A stretch of 64,000 bases of DNA from Clostridium ragsdalei P11 (lineage in GTDB: Bacteria; Bacillota; Clostridia; Clostridiales; Clostridiaceae): assembly GCF_001675165.1 (NCBI RefSeq), contig NZ_LROS01000004.1, positions 46,935-110,934 of the forward strand. Direction: 5' to 3'. A program made the translations under genes and the position numbers. The notes beneath the pieces were generated by a model that worked only from the letters and a program-made list of their open reading frames with translations, was not told where the DNA came from and did not search any database. Shown in pieces: positions 7,526-16,195 of this stretch; the first letter of the stretch is position 1, and the number at the start of each line of letters is the position of its first letter.

Positions 7526-9473
7526 CATTGCTGTTAAAAACATAAAGGGAAATTTAAATAAATTTATAATGTACTATTTAAGTAATACCTTTGTAGTTAT
7601 GGTATTTTTCATATTTGCAAATTTTCTTTTAAGTCCTAAGGCTTCTAGTTTAAAAAACATGGGGCAAGCCGGCGCAATTATGACAGAAACAGTTTATCTT
7701 TGTGAGTTTGTAATACTCATATTCACAGTTGTATTTACTAACTATTCTATATCAACTTTTTTAAAATCCAGAGAAAAAGAATTTGGGCTTTTATCAATGT
7801 TTGGACTGACAAAAAGCCAAGTAAGAAATTATGTTATGTTTGAAAACTTAATTGTTTCTTTATTTTCTATAAGTACAGGAATTATACTTGGTACTCTTTT
7901 TTCTAAGTTATTTTTTATGTCAATTTCAGCTATTTTGATTTTAAATGCTGAAATTCCTCTTACAATATCAATTAAAGCAGTAATATTAACTTCAGTATGT
8001 TTTTTAATATTGTTTCAAATAACTTGTTTTAGATCAAGCTATAAAATAAAAAGCAATAACATAATAGAGCTTTTAAAAGGCTCACGGGTTGCAAAGCCAG
8101 TACCTAAATTTTCTAGTAAAAAGGCAATTTTATCTATAGTATTAATTGGCTTTGGATACATTTTAGCAGTTTTTTCAGGTCAGGCTATTGTACTCACTAT
8201 GTTCCCTATTTTAATTGTAGTAGTAACTGGCACCTATATGCTATACTCTCAATTCAGCATATATGTTACAAGTAAACTTAAAAATAATAATAAAATCTTT
8301 TATAAAGGCATCAATATGATAACATTATCTCAAATAATATATAAACTTAGTGACAATACAAAAATATTATTTGCTGTTTCAATACTTTCAGCTGTAACCT
8401 TAACAGCTTCTGCAAGTGTATACTCATTTCAAAAAACTGTACAAAAACAAACTATAATAGACTACCCACAGGATATAAGTTTTATTGAAAATGGATTAAA
8501 TACACACAATGTAATATCTCCTAAAGAAGTAGAAAAAGTCTTTAAATCCTATGGAAATGAAATAAAATATAAAAGTAAAATTATTCTTATAAAAGCAACT
8601 AACAATGACTTATCTTCAAATAAGCACTCAAATTTTGAAGAACTCATCAATAAAAAGGATTTCTATATTATGTCCAACACTGATTACAACACTTTAGCAA
8701 GTGAGCAAAAAAAACCATCTATTAAATTAAATAATGGTGAAGTAATTGTTCACTATCATAATGTCATTGCAACTAAGGATAAGGATTTATTTGCTGATAA
8801 AAATTATTTAAAATTAAATACCGAAAACACTTCCATAAACTTAAAGCTTAAAAATGAAATAAATGGTGGAATAATTAATCAGGATAGCAAGAACTCCAAT
8901 ACTGCAGTAGTAAGCGATGATGAGTTTAACAAACTTAAAGCTGATATTAAGGATGCTAATCTTCAAGTTTATTATGGTTATACTATAAAAAATGGATTTA
9001 AAGCAATAAACTCAGTATCAAAGATAAAAAGTGAAATTCCAAAGGAAATGAAAAGCAGTTTTTCCGAAAGAGTATTAAGCTTTTCTAAAATGATGGAAGT
9101 TATGTCCACATTTTTCTTTATAGGAACCTTTATTTCAGTATTATTTTTCATAGCAACTTGCAGTATAATATATTTTAAGTTATTTAATGAAATTCAAAAT
9201 GATAAGCATGAATTTACAGCTCTTAAAAAAATGGGAATGACTTCAGATGAAATAAAAAAAATAGTAAGTACTCAATGCTTTATAATGTTCTTTCTCCCTT
9301 TTGCAGTATCCTTTATTCATACTAGTTTTGCAATAAAGGCCTTAAGCAATATATTACAAACAAGCCTTAGCCTTTATTTAATGATCATAGTAGGAATTTA
9401 TTTTCTACTTCAGGCAATTTACTTTTTCTTTTCAAGGACTATGTACGTAAAACAAATAAATACATGGCAGTAA
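7512..9473 (+). CDS. BceB-type ABC transporter permease (FtsX family)
   Basis: A 653-residue permease starting MTLHNIAVKNIKGNLNKFIMYYLSNT, the standard BceB opening. About ten transmembrane helices are visible, with a large extracellular domain of roughly 200 residues (about 310-525) before the last helices; this domain binds the antibiotic or its lipid target in studied relatives. FtsX-like sequence KSREKEFGLLSMFGLTKSQV follows helix 2. An AGGAGG site lies just inside the end of the ATPase gene. Substrate likely a lipid II-targeting peptide, by family only. Confidence 0.93.
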   Translation: MTLHNIAVKNIKGNLNKFIMYYLSNTFVVMVFFIFANFLLSPKASSLKNMGQAGAIMTETVYLCEFVILIFTVVFTNYSISTFLKSREKEFGLLSMFGLTKSQVRNYVMFENLIVSLFSISTGIILGTLFSKLFFMSISAILILNAEIPLTISIKAVILTSVCFLILFQITCFRSSYKIKSNNIIELLKGSRVAKPVPKFSSKKAILSIVLIGFGYILAVFSGQAIVLTMFPILIVVVTGTYMLYSQFSIYVTSKLKNNNKIFYKGINMITLSQIIYKLSDNTKILFAVSILSAVTLTASASVYSFQKTVQKQTIIDYPQDISFIENGLNTHNVISPKEVEKVFKSYGNEIKYKSKIILIKATNNDLSSNKHSNFEELINKKDFYIMSNTDYNTLASEQKKPSIKLNNGEVIVHYHNVIATKDKDLFADKNYLKLNTENTSINLKLKNEINGGIINQDSKNSNTAVVSDDEFNKLKADIKDANLQVYYGYTIKNGFKAINSVSKIKSEIPKEMKSSFSERVLSFSKMMEVMSTFFFIGTFISVLFFIATCSIIYFKLFNEIQNDKHEFTALKKMGMTSDEIKKIVSTQCFIMFFLPFAVSFIHTSFAIKALSNILQTSLSLYLMIIVGIYFLLQAIYFFFSRTMYVKQINTWQ

Positions 9474-9490
9474 ATAAATTACTACCATGT
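9462..9490. terminator. Hairpin between convergent genes
   Basis: ACATGG-AGTAA and TTACT-CCATGT form a stem with one internal mismatch, overlapping the BceB-type stop codon. It sits between convergent genes ending at 9473 and 9495 and may act on both transcripts, though T-runs are short. Confidence 0.4.
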
Positions 9491-9494
9491 ATAT

Positions 9495-10352
9495 TTATCC
9501 GATATCCTTTTTAGCAAATTCTTTAATACTCACAAATATGAAAAATACTAAATATACACATACATAGACCATCATCCATACACTTGGCGTAGTAGACTTC
9601 CCTGGTATACCAAAACCAAAACCTGACATAGGATTAAATGTCCCTAGAGAAGTAAAAATAGTAGAAATCATTTTTCTATAAATTACTTCAAAAGGAGAAA
9701 TTAAACTTGAAATTATTCCAATGGTAGAAAGGGAATCATTTGCAATATATGCTCCTGCTTGCTCCATTACTCCACCAATTAATCCAAGTACATATAAAGC
9801 CACTACTACTATCCCATTATTTAAAGTTTTGAATTTAGTACTTCCATAAAGAGATATTGATAATATAGTCAAAGGCTGCAAAATAAAAAACAAGAATCCC
9901 TTAGCAAGTGCTGCTGTCCCAAAAGTTTCTACCATAGATATTCTATTTACAGTGGAAATAGTAATTACTGCTATATAAAGAAAAGTACTGTATAAAATAA
10001 TAAGAATAGCTGTACCCAGGTATTTCCCAAGTATATATTCTTCTCTCTTAATTGGCTTTGTTAAAATGGTTAAAATAGTTCCATTTTCTATTTCAGAAGA
10101 AACCATTCCTATGGACAGCATTATAGTTAAAAATGCTACAAGTATGCTGGAAAAATAAAACCCAATTATAGAAATAGTTGAAGAAAGATTAGCAATCATA
10201 TCTATCATGCCATTATTACCAGTCACATTATTACTTGTAAATTTAAAAATAATAGTTAAAAGGATAAGATATACTATGGTCAATATGCCTATAAAATGAA
10301 AGATTTTCTTTCTATAAATTTCCTTAAAAGTAGAAAGTGCAATAATAAACAT
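9495..10352 (-). CDS. ABC-2 type transporter permease of the ECF-sigma operon
   Basis: A 285-residue permease with six hydrophobic segments. After the first come SSEIENGTILTILTKPIKREEYILGKYLG, a typical ABC-2 cytoplasmic loop, and then four or five more membrane helices. The ATG overlaps the stop codon of the ATPase gene (TAATG), a strong sign of coupled translation. It is the last gene of the sigma / anti-sigma / ATPase / permease operon. The cargo is unknown. Confidence 0.88.
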   Translation of the reverse strand: MFIIALSTFKEIYRKKIFHFIGILTIVYLILLTIIFKFTSNNVTGNNGMIDMIANLSSTISIIGFYFSSILVAFLTIMLSIGMVSSEIENGTILTILTKPIKREEYILGKYLGTAILIILYSTFLYIAVITISTVNRISMVETFGTAALAKGFLFFILQPLTILSISLYGSTKFKTLNNGIVVVALYVLGLIGGVMEQAGAYIANDSLSTIGIISSLISPFEVIYRKMISTIFTSLGTFNPMSGFGFGIPGKSTTPSVWMMVYVCVYLVFFIFVSIKEFAKKDIG

Positions 10353-11257
10353 TATTCTTCACCTCCTTCAATAAGTTTTATAAATATGTCTTCCAGACTA
10401 TTCCTGTGAGGAATAAGTCCATACAACTTTCCGCCACCTGATATAATTAACGAAGCAGCTTCATGTACCTCATAGTTTTCCTTAACATGCATTTTAATGT
10501 TTTTCCCATCGAAAGTCATATCTTCATCAATTTTTTCAAGCTTATTTAAAATTTCATTATTTATATTTTCTACATGAATGTCCAAAACAGTATTTCCTTC
10601 TAAAAGATCATCGATTTTTCCTTGTTTTACAATACTTCCTTTGCTTATAATAGCTGCACTGTCGCAAATCATTTCTACTTCACTTAAAAGATGGCTATTT
10701 AAAAATACAGTTTTACCCATACCTTTTAGTTTCAACATAATATCTCTAACTTCTTTTCTACCTATAGGATCTAATGCAGAAGTAGGCTCATCCAAAAAAA
10801 GAAGCTCAGGATCACAAAGAAGAGCACTGGCAATTCCTATTCTCTGCTGCATGCCTTTACTATAAGTACCTATTTTACTTTTTTCAGCACCTTTTAGATT
10901 GACAATTTCAAGGACTTCTTCTATTTTTATAGAAGAAGTCTTCTTATCAAGTTTATATAATGAAGAGTGGAAGGACAGGAGGTCTAATCCTGTCATCCAT
11001 TCTTGATATTTAAAAAGTTCAGGTAAATATCCTATCCTCTTCCTAGTTTCCAAATCTCCAATAGGCTTACCTAATATACGTGCATTTCCTGAAGTGGGAA
11101 ACAGCAGCCCCACAAGGGTTTTTATAAATGTGCTTTTTCCTGCACCATTAGGTCCTAGAAACCCATAAATTTCACCTTTAGATACAGATATATTTATGTT
11201 TCTGCATCCTTTATTATTTTCATATATTTTAGAAAGATTTTCTGTTTCAATTACCAA
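10352..11257 (-). CDS. ABC transporter ATPase of the ECF-sigma operon
   Basis: A roughly 301-residue ATPase with Walker A GPNGAGKS, signature YSKGMQQRI, Walker B ELLFLDEP and an NSHLLSEVE H-loop, then a C-terminal accessory domain ending NSLEDIFIKLIEGGEE, as in CcmA-like ABC-2 exporters. The longest frame opens at GTG 11266, but that GTG lies inside the GAGGTG ribosome binding site, so TTG 11257 (sequence xVIETENLSKIYEN) is the more likely start. It pairs with the permease that overlaps its stop. Confidence 0.9.
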   Translation of the reverse strand: MVIETENLSKIYENNKGCRNINISVSKGEIYGFLGPNGAGKSTFIKTLVGLLFPTSGNARILGKPIGDLETRKRIGYLPELFKYQEWMTGLDLLSFHSSLYKLDKKTSSIKIEEVLEIVNLKGAEKSKIGTYSKGMQQRIGIASALLCDPELLFLDEPTSALDPIGRKEVRDIMLKLKGMGKTVFLNSHLLSEVEMICDSAAIISKGSIVKQGKIDDLLEGNTVLDIHVENINNEILNKLEKIDEDMTFDGKNIKMHVKENYEVHEAASLIISGGGKLYGLIPHRNSLEDIFIKLIEGGEE

Positions 11258-11262
11258 ATTTA

Positions 11263-12369
11263 TCACCTCATAGACTCTGCTATTTTAAGCAATTCATTTT
11301 TGTCTGCATTACCATCAATACTAATTAAAACATTGTCCTTAAGAATTAAAATAGAAGAATGTTTCTTTTCCTTATCATTTTGGCTGTTATCAAAGCACCC
11401 AATGGCTTTCATACCATTTATATTCATTTCTTCAGATTTATCTCCTACATTTGGAATATACAAAGTACTTCTCCAATCCTTCATGGATTTCAGCTGATTT
11501 TGCATATCTTGCGGCAATACTGAAAGATCTGAAAGAGCATTAAATATTTCGTCCACATCTGCACCATCAGGTGCCACAATTTCCGGTACTTTGGTTTCTG
11601 ACACAGCTATACGCTCGCCATTTGTTGAATCTTCATACATAATGCTTAACCCTCCAGCCATGCTTAAAGAAAAAGTTTTTCCATCTAAGTCTTTAGGAAA
11701 TAGTTTTTTCCCTCCTAAAGATTTAAGAAGCCCATTTATATTTTCTACATTTAAAGTAAAATCCATTTTGGAAGGCTTATCTATTGAAATATTCTTTACT
11801 TCTTTTGATGGCATATTTTGAGGTATAGATATTGTGAATGGCAGTGCTTTTTTTGCTTCATCTATAGTAACATTTTTTTGTTCGCCGCCCTGATATTTAA
11901 CTTTGCCTATTTTATCAATATTAATATCTGCCTTATGGTCTATAAGTTCATTTTTAAGTTTTGTAATATCATCTAATGAAATATTTACACTTTTGATATC
12001 CTTTGCTCTAAAAATTGAAACTGCATTAATAACTGATGCTCTTATAGGCTCTACAGAAACACAAGTAGTTATGACAAGTGCTGCACAAGCTGCTGCTGCT
12101 ATTTTTTTATATTTTTTCATAATTTTAAACTCTCCTTTTTTATTTTTTACTTCAATATCCCTATTTTCTATTTCTACATGATTTATTTTAAAATCTCTCT
12201 CATAACCTTGAAGCTTTTCCACGGCAAAACTATTTATAGACTTCAATTCTTTATAAACTTCTTTGCATTTTCCACATTGAAAAAGGTGCATTTCCACTTC
12301 TTTTATTTCAGCATTACTAAGTTCTCCATCAATATATGCTTGAATGCTTCCTTCACTTAGACACTTCAC
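11263..12369 (-). CDS. Anti-sigma factor with zinc-finger (zf-HC2) N-terminus and one membrane helix
   Basis: A 368-residue protein. Residues 1-45 carry the anti-sigma zinc motif (HLFQCGKCKEVY). A single transmembrane helix follows at about 88-108 (KIAAAACAALVITTCVSVEP). The C-terminal extracytoplasmic part of about 260 residues contains a lipoprotein-sorting/DUF4367-like region. GTG start at 12369 with GAGGTG upstream, only 3 bp after the sigma gene stop. Its role is to hold the ECF sigma factor at the membrane until an outside signal arrives. The signal and release mechanism are not visible. Confidence 0.85.
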   Translation of the reverse strand: MKCLSEGSIQAYIDGELSNAEIKEVEMHLFQCGKCKEVYKELKSINSFAVEKLQGYERDFKINHVEIENRDIEVKNKKGEFKIMKKYKKIAAAACAALVITTCVSVEPIRASVINAVSIFRAKDIKSVNISLDDITKLKNELIDHKADINIDKIGKVKYQGGEQKNVTIDEAKKALPFTISIPQNMPSKEVKNISIDKPSKMDFTLNVENINGLLKSLGGKKLFPKDLDGKTFSLSMAGGLSIMYEDSTNGERIAVSETKVPEIVAPDGADVDEIFNALSDLSVLPQDMQNQLKSMKDWRSTLYIPNVGDKSEEMNINGMKAIGCFDNSQNDKEKKHSSILILKDNVLISIDGNADKNELLKIAESMR

Positions 12370-12372
12370 TTT

Positions 12373-12903
12373 TTATTCACCTCTCTCTTCTAAGCTTAAA
12401 TAGCTTTCTTTAAATTTTCTTTGTGCTCTTGATATAAGTGTGCCTACAGAGTTTTTATCTACTCCAATTATTTCTGCGATTTCACTATATTTGTATCCTG
12501 AAAATTTAAGAACCAGACACATACGATCCCTAGGTGGAAGTGCATTCAGTACTTTTTTAGTTAAATCTACTTCACAATTATTAATTGCAACTTCTTCAAT
12601 TGAAATAACGTTATCTGTTTCTTTTTTATAAATCATCTCATTTTTTCCTTCATGAATTTTTTTATTTCTTATATAATTGTAGGAAGTATTGGTAGAAACC
12701 TTATTTAACCATGCAGCAATGTTATTGTGGTCAGGTGGTGAATCATATAACTTCATAAATACTTCCTGTGCCAAGTCTTCAGCTGCATGCATGTCCCCAG
12801 TAAGGTAGGAAATTCTTCTGAAGATGGTGTCATAATATTTCTCATATATAGCTTTAAAATTTTGCTCATATTTTTTCTTCTTAAAATAACTGATAACACC
12901 CAT
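12373..12903 (-). CDS. ECF-type RNA polymerase sigma factor
   Basis: A 176-residue sigma-70 family protein. Region 2 is seen as AAEDLAQEVFMKLYD followed by WLNKVSTNTSYNYIRNKK. Region 4 is LPPRDRMCLVLKFSGYKYSEIAEIIGV with the recognition helix KNSVGTLISRAQRKFKESY. There is no region 3. It is the first gene of a four-gene operon with its anti-sigma factor and an ABC transporter, so it probably switches on that transporter in response to envelope stress. ATG start with GGAGGA upstream. Confidence 0.93.
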   Translation of the reverse strand: MGVISYFKKKKYEQNFKAIYEKYYDTIFRRISYLTGDMHAAEDLAQEVFMKLYDSPPDHNNIAAWLNKVSTNTSYNYIRNKKIHEGKNEMIYKKETDNVISIEEVAINNCEVDLTKKVLNALPPRDRMCLVLKFSGYKYSEIAEIIGVDKNSVGTLISRAQRKFKESYLSLEERGE

Positions 12904-12957
12904 ATTTTTGACTGTATTCCTCCTTCTAGGTATTCTTGTTCAAAAGTTTTTGATTAA

Positions 12958-12973
12958 TATATTCTAGAATATA
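12958..12973. promoter_or_regulatory. 16-bp perfect palindrome in the divergent sigma / DUF2164 gap
   Basis: TATATTCT-AGAATATA is a perfect inverted repeat 55 bp upstream of the sigma start and 139 bp upstream of the DUF2164 start. It could be an operator; no regulator can be assigned, and AT-rich palindromes occur by chance. Confidence 0.3.
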
Positions 12974-13111
12974 CTTGATACCTTTTTTGCTAAATTTGGT
13001 ATCTATAATATTAACACATAAGTATTAAAAATTATGACAAGAATTATGATATAATTAATAAACTATTTTAAAATCATGAAAAATAACAATTTTAAATGGA
13101 GGTATGCTATA

Positions 13112-13339
13112 ATGAACAAAATTAGATTAAACAAAGAGAAAAAACAGGAAATGATTTCTACGATAAAGAACTATTTTCTAAATGAAAGAGATGAAGAATT
13201 AGGTGATTTGGCCTCAAGCTTGATGCTAGATTTTATAGTAGAAGAACTAGCTCCAGAATTTTATAATCAGGGAGTTTATGATTGTTATAAATATGTTGCT
13301 GATAGAAATGAAGATTTATTATCCCTTCAAATATATTAA
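13112..13339 (+). CDS. DUF2164 family protein
   Basis: A 75-residue cytosolic protein whose sequence (KEKKQEMISTIKNYFLNER then DEELGDLASSLMLDF, NQGVYDCYKYV) matches what I know of DUF2164: small, acidic, mostly helical, function unknown. The frame is open from 13076, but GGAGG lies at the right distance only from ATG 13112. It is followed 31 bp later by the pentapeptide-repeat gene in the same direction. Confidence 0.8.
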   Translation: MNKIRLNKEKKQEMISTIKNYFLNERDEELGDLASSLMLDFIVEELAPEFYNQGVYDCYKYVADRNEDLLSLQIY

Positions 13340-13370
13340 CTTATATACAAATTAGGAGAATGCTAAAAAT

Positions 13371-14198
13371 ATGATATATACACATGAAGATAAACGCAAT
13401 AACGAATTAAGAGTTGACTGTAAAAAATGTTTTGGATTATGCTGCATTGCACTATACTTCTCAGCATCCGAAGGTTTTCCAACGAATAAAAACGCAGGTA
13501 CCCCCTGTATAAATTTACAACCTGACTTTGCCTGTTCTGTTCACAAAAACCTTAGGAACAAAGGTCTTAAAGGTTGTACTGCATATGATTGTTTTGGTGC
13601 TGGTCAGAAATTAGCCCAGATTACCTGCAGCGGACGTGATTGGCATCAAAGCTCTGAATACGCTAAGAAAATGTTTGATGCCTTCTTAATTATGAGACAG
13701 CTTCACGAAATACTATGGTATCTTTCTGAAGCATATACCCTGCAAACAGATAACAGTATCAAAGAAGATATAAACTCCTTAATCGACAATACCGAAGACC
13801 TTACTCTTCTTGATATTGATTCTCTATTATCACTAGATGTAGAAACTCATAGAAACAAGGTTAATGTAATACTTAGAAATACAAGCGAGCTTATACGTTC
13901 CAAAGTTCATAGAAAAAACCCTTTATCTCATAAATTAGATTATTTTGGTGCAGACCTGAGAAAAACTAATCTTAGAGGTGCAGACTTAAGGGGAACGTGC
14001 CTTATTGCTGCAAACCTTAGAGGAGTTGATTTAAGTTATGCTGATCTCATTGGAGCTGACCTGCGAGATGCTGATCTCAGTGGAGCCAATCTCTCAAAAA
14101 GCATCTTTCTTACTCAGTCTCAAATCAATACAGCTAAAGGTAATTCCCATACAAAACTGCCTATAATGATAATCCGCCCAAGCTATTGGTCAAAATAA
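13371..14198 (+). CDS. Pentapeptide-repeat protein with Cys-rich N-terminal domain
   Basis: A 275-residue protein in two parts. Residues 1-95 contain many cysteines (CKKCFGLCC, CINLQPDFAC, GCTAYDCFG), a probable metal-binding module. Residues about 190-245 carry some ten pentapeptide repeats of the A(D/N)LRG type (GADLRKTNLRGADLRGTCL and on), expected to fold as a right-handed quadrilateral helix. A helical linker joins them. Pentapeptide proteins can mimic DNA or serve as scaffolds; no function is assigned here. ATG start with AGGAGA upstream. Confidence 0.82.
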   Translation: MIYTHEDKRNNELRVDCKKCFGLCCIALYFSASEGFPTNKNAGTPCINLQPDFACSVHKNLRNKGLKGCTAYDCFGAGQKLAQITCSGRDWHQSSEYAKKMFDAFLIMRQLHEILWYLSEAYTLQTDNSIKEDINSLIDNTEDLTLLDIDSLLSLDVETHRNKVNVILRNTSELIRSKVHRKNPLSHKLDYFGADLRKTNLRGADLRGTCLIAANLRGVDLSYADLIGADLRDADLSGANLSKSIFLTQSQINTAKGNSHTKLPIMIIRPSYWSK

Positions 14199-14264
14199 TT
14201 ATAGCTAATATTATTAAACAAACATCCTATGTTATAATTAGAATATAAATAACTTAACTTTTGC

Positions 14265-14471
14265 ACATATAAGATTTTAATTAATAGTTAATAATGAAGA
14301 TTTAATAGTTAATGTGGATTTTTTTCCGTTACACTACAAAAAATCTTTGATTAAGCTTTTCATCACTCGTTTTACTAAAGCAGAACATTGCTGCTTTATA
14401 TAAATTTAAAGATTTTTTGCGACAGCTAAAAATCATCCTCCACTATTAATTTTTCATTATTAATTCTTAAC
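14265..14471. repeat. Repeat family A, copy 1: about 207-bp imperfect palindrome
   Basis: This block aligns end to end with 23044-23257 (copy 2). Outer arms are inverted: TTAATAGTTAATAATGAAG at the left answers CTTCATTATTAA-like sequence at the right (TTTTTCATTATTAATTCTTAA). An inner pair, ACAAAAAATCTTT and AAAGATTTTTTGC, is also inverted. The most conserved part runs from GTGGATTTTTTTCCGTTACA to GCGACAGCTAAAAATCATC. There is no open frame. It fills most of the 360-bp gap between the pentapeptide gene and the CAT-like gene. A MITE-like element or a structured RNA are both possible. Confidence 0.75.
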
Positions 14472-14501
14472 TTGCGAAGCTTTGCTTCGCAATATTTTTA
14501 A
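14472..14501 (+). terminator. Intrinsic terminator
   Basis: TTGCGAAGC-TTT-GCTTCGCAA is a perfect 9-bp stem followed by TATTTTTA. It directly adjoins repeat A copy 1 and could end transcription from the pentapeptide gene before the CAT-like gene. Confidence 0.75.
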
Positions 14502-14558
14502 ACTGCGAAAGTTGAGTAAATAAGCTATAATATAGTACAAGGAACGAGGGGTTAGTTT

Positions 14559-15221
14559 ATGTTTCATGTAGTTGATTTTGAAAAATGGGAAAGGCGTGAA
14601 CACTTTAAATATTATACTGAACAGCTTAAATGTGCCTATAGTATTACCGCAAATCTTGATGTTACTTTATTTAAGGAATCATTAAAAAAGAATAATTTGA
14701 AATTTTATCCTTCATTTATATATTGTGTTAGTTATAACATAAATTCTATGCCAGAATTCCGTATGCGTCTTGGGGAAAACAATCAATTAATTGTATATGA
14801 TATTGTCCATCCTAACTATACAATTTTTCATAAAGATGATCATACATTCTCAGACATTTGGTCAGAATATACAGATGACTTTTATAAATTTTATGATAAT
14901 TATAAATGTGATATGGAAAAATACTCACATATTAAAGGTGTAAAAATTAAGGCAAACCAGCCTAAAAATTTCTACTGCATATCTTGTGTTCCATGGCTCA
15001 CATTTACAGGATATTCAACATACAGCAGTGAATCCAGTCCATCTTTAATGCCAATTATAACCTATGGGAAATATCATGAAGAAAACGGAAAATGGTTAAT
15101 GCCATTTACTGTGACAATATCACATGCAGCCGCTGATGGATATCATGTAAGCAAGTTAATTAACAGCATACAAGAAACAATAGATAAATTTAATATTGAG
15201 AAAAATAAAGCAGTTTTATGA
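14559..15221 (+). CDS. Chloramphenicol acetyltransferase-like protein (CAT family)
   Basis: A 220-residue acyltransferase of the classical trimeric CAT fold. The catalytic motif is SHAAADGYHVSKL, with H189 and D193 in the HxxxDG arrangement. The N-terminus FHVVDFEKWERREHFKYY and central NYTIFHKDDHTFSDIW are also typical. Many chromosomal CAT homologues in clostridia do not confer chloramphenicol resistance, so the acceptor is uncertain. ATG start with a GAGGGG site. It stands alone between a repeat and the rubrerythrin gene. Confidence 0.85.
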   Translation: MFHVVDFEKWERREHFKYYTEQLKCAYSITANLDVTLFKESLKKNNLKFYPSFIYCVSYNINSMPEFRMRLGENNQLIVYDIVHPNYTIFHKDDHTFSDIWSEYTDDFYKFYDNYKCDMEKYSHIKGVKIKANQPKNFYCISCVPWLTFTGYSTYSSESSPSLMPIITYGKYHEENGKWLMPFTVTISHAAADGYHVSKLINSIQETIDKFNIEKNKAVL

Positions 15222-15327
15222 TTAATGCGCTATTGCAAGTTATGTAGTCAATTTAATTTACCATATGAATATTAACATATATTATAGATAATAATATATA
15301 TTACAGATATGAAAGGATGTGTACAAA

Positions 15328-15882
15328 ATGGCATTAAATAATGCAATGACCGCTGATTTTTTACGATCTGCATATGGTGGAGAAAGTATGGCTCATATGA
15401 GATATCTCATTTGGGGAGATCATGCTGAGAAAGCTGGATATCCTAACATTGCCAGACTTTTTAGAGGCATAGCCTATGCAGAATGGGCACATGCTAAAAA
15501 TCATTTCAATGTACTTAAAAATCAAGTTGGTGACAATACAGTTGCAGCTGGTGCTGTATTTGGAAATACCGATATTGTAGAAAACCTCCAGGGAGCAATA
15601 AATGGAGAACTTCATGAAGTAGATCAAATGTATCCTGTATATCTTGAAACTGCAAGATTTCAAAATGAAAAAGATGCTGAAAGATCATTTCATTTTGCAC
15701 TAGAAGCTGAAAAAATACATGCCAATATGTTTAAGGGGGCACAGGAAGCAGCTAAATCAGGAAAAGATATTCCAAATCAAAAGATATATGTTTGTCCAAT
15801 TTGCGGATATACATACATGGGTGATAATGTCAGTGATTGCCCAGTTTGTGGCGCAAAGAAAGAAATCTTCAAAGAATTTTAA
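15328..15882 (+). CDS. rbr: Rubrerythrin
   Basis: A 184-residue peroxide-reducing di-iron protein. The N-terminal four-helix ferritin-like domain carries the iron ligands (GGESMAHMRYLIW, AYAEWAHAKNHF, ALEAEKIHANMF). The C-terminal rubredoxin-like domain has two CxxC pairs (CPICGYTYMGD, CPVCGAKK) that bind one more iron. It detoxifies hydrogen peroxide in anaerobes using electrons from NADH via rubredoxin or ferredoxin reductases. ATG 15328 is chosen over the GTG at 15319 because GAAAGGATG lies just upstream. It appears monocistronic. Confidence 0.95.
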   Translation: MALNNAMTADFLRSAYGGESMAHMRYLIWGDHAEKAGYPNIARLFRGIAYAEWAHAKNHFNVLKNQVGDNTVAAGAVFGNTDIVENLQGAINGELHEVDQMYPVYLETARFQNEKDAERSFHFALEAEKIHANMFKGAQEAAKSGKDIPNQKIYVCPICGYTYMGDNVSDCPVCGAKKEIFKEF

Positions 15883-15917
15883 TATCAACAATATTTTTAA
15901 CGTTTTCTCATAAACAG

Positions 15918-16147
15918 AATTCTTGGTTTCAGGTGGAGTTTTTTTCTCCATCTGAAACTTATTAACAGGATTCTTAGTGCTTTAGCACTTAGAAGGCGTT
16001 ATCCTTTAGGGGAAATCGTTATCCAGGGGCGTACCAGCCGTTATCCCCCACTTTATAAGAAAAGCAGATATCCCAAATCTTTGATTTGGTGATAGTCGCT
16101 TTCACAGAGTGCGATGGGGGTATTACGGCTGGTAGCCATCGGACAAA
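15918..16147. repeat. Repeat family B, copy B1: modular hairpin element
   Basis: A 230-bp non-coding block shared with 55693-55889 and 56651-56824. A first hairpin (GTTTCAGGTGGAG / CTCCATCTGAAAC) and a second small one (GTGCTTTAGCAC) precede the core. The core starts GTTATCCAGGGGCGTA and ends GGTAGCCATCGGACAAA. Within it CCAGCCGTTATCCCCC pairs with GGGGGTATTACGGCTGG, enclosing a long hairpin built on CCCAAATC-TTT-GATTTGG. The pairing is kept in the other copies although bases differ. No open frame. It fills the gap between rubrerythrin and the aldolase terminator. Confidence 0.75.
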
Positions 16148-16150
16148 TAC

Positions 16151-16189
16151 ATTGAGCCTGTATCAAAATAATTTTGATACAGGCTCAAT
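16151..16189. terminator. Very strong hairpin terminating the glycyl-radical operon
   Basis: ATTGAGCCTGTATCAAAAT at 16151-16169 is mirrored exactly by 16171-16189, giving up to 17-19 perfect base pairs. On the minus strand it lies 7 bp after the aldolase stop. It could also stop rightward transcripts coming from rubrerythrin. Confidence 0.8.
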
Positions 16190-16195
16190 CTTAAA

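Noticed and set aside
14265..14471. Insertion sequence or transposase gene in the repeat regions
   Set aside because: None of the family A, family B or other palindromic elements contains an open reading frame of useful length on either strand.
14559..15221. Chloramphenicol resistance gene on a mobile element
   Set aside because: The base composition and codon use look like those of the neighbours, no mobile gene is near, and chromosomal CAT homologues often lack this activity.
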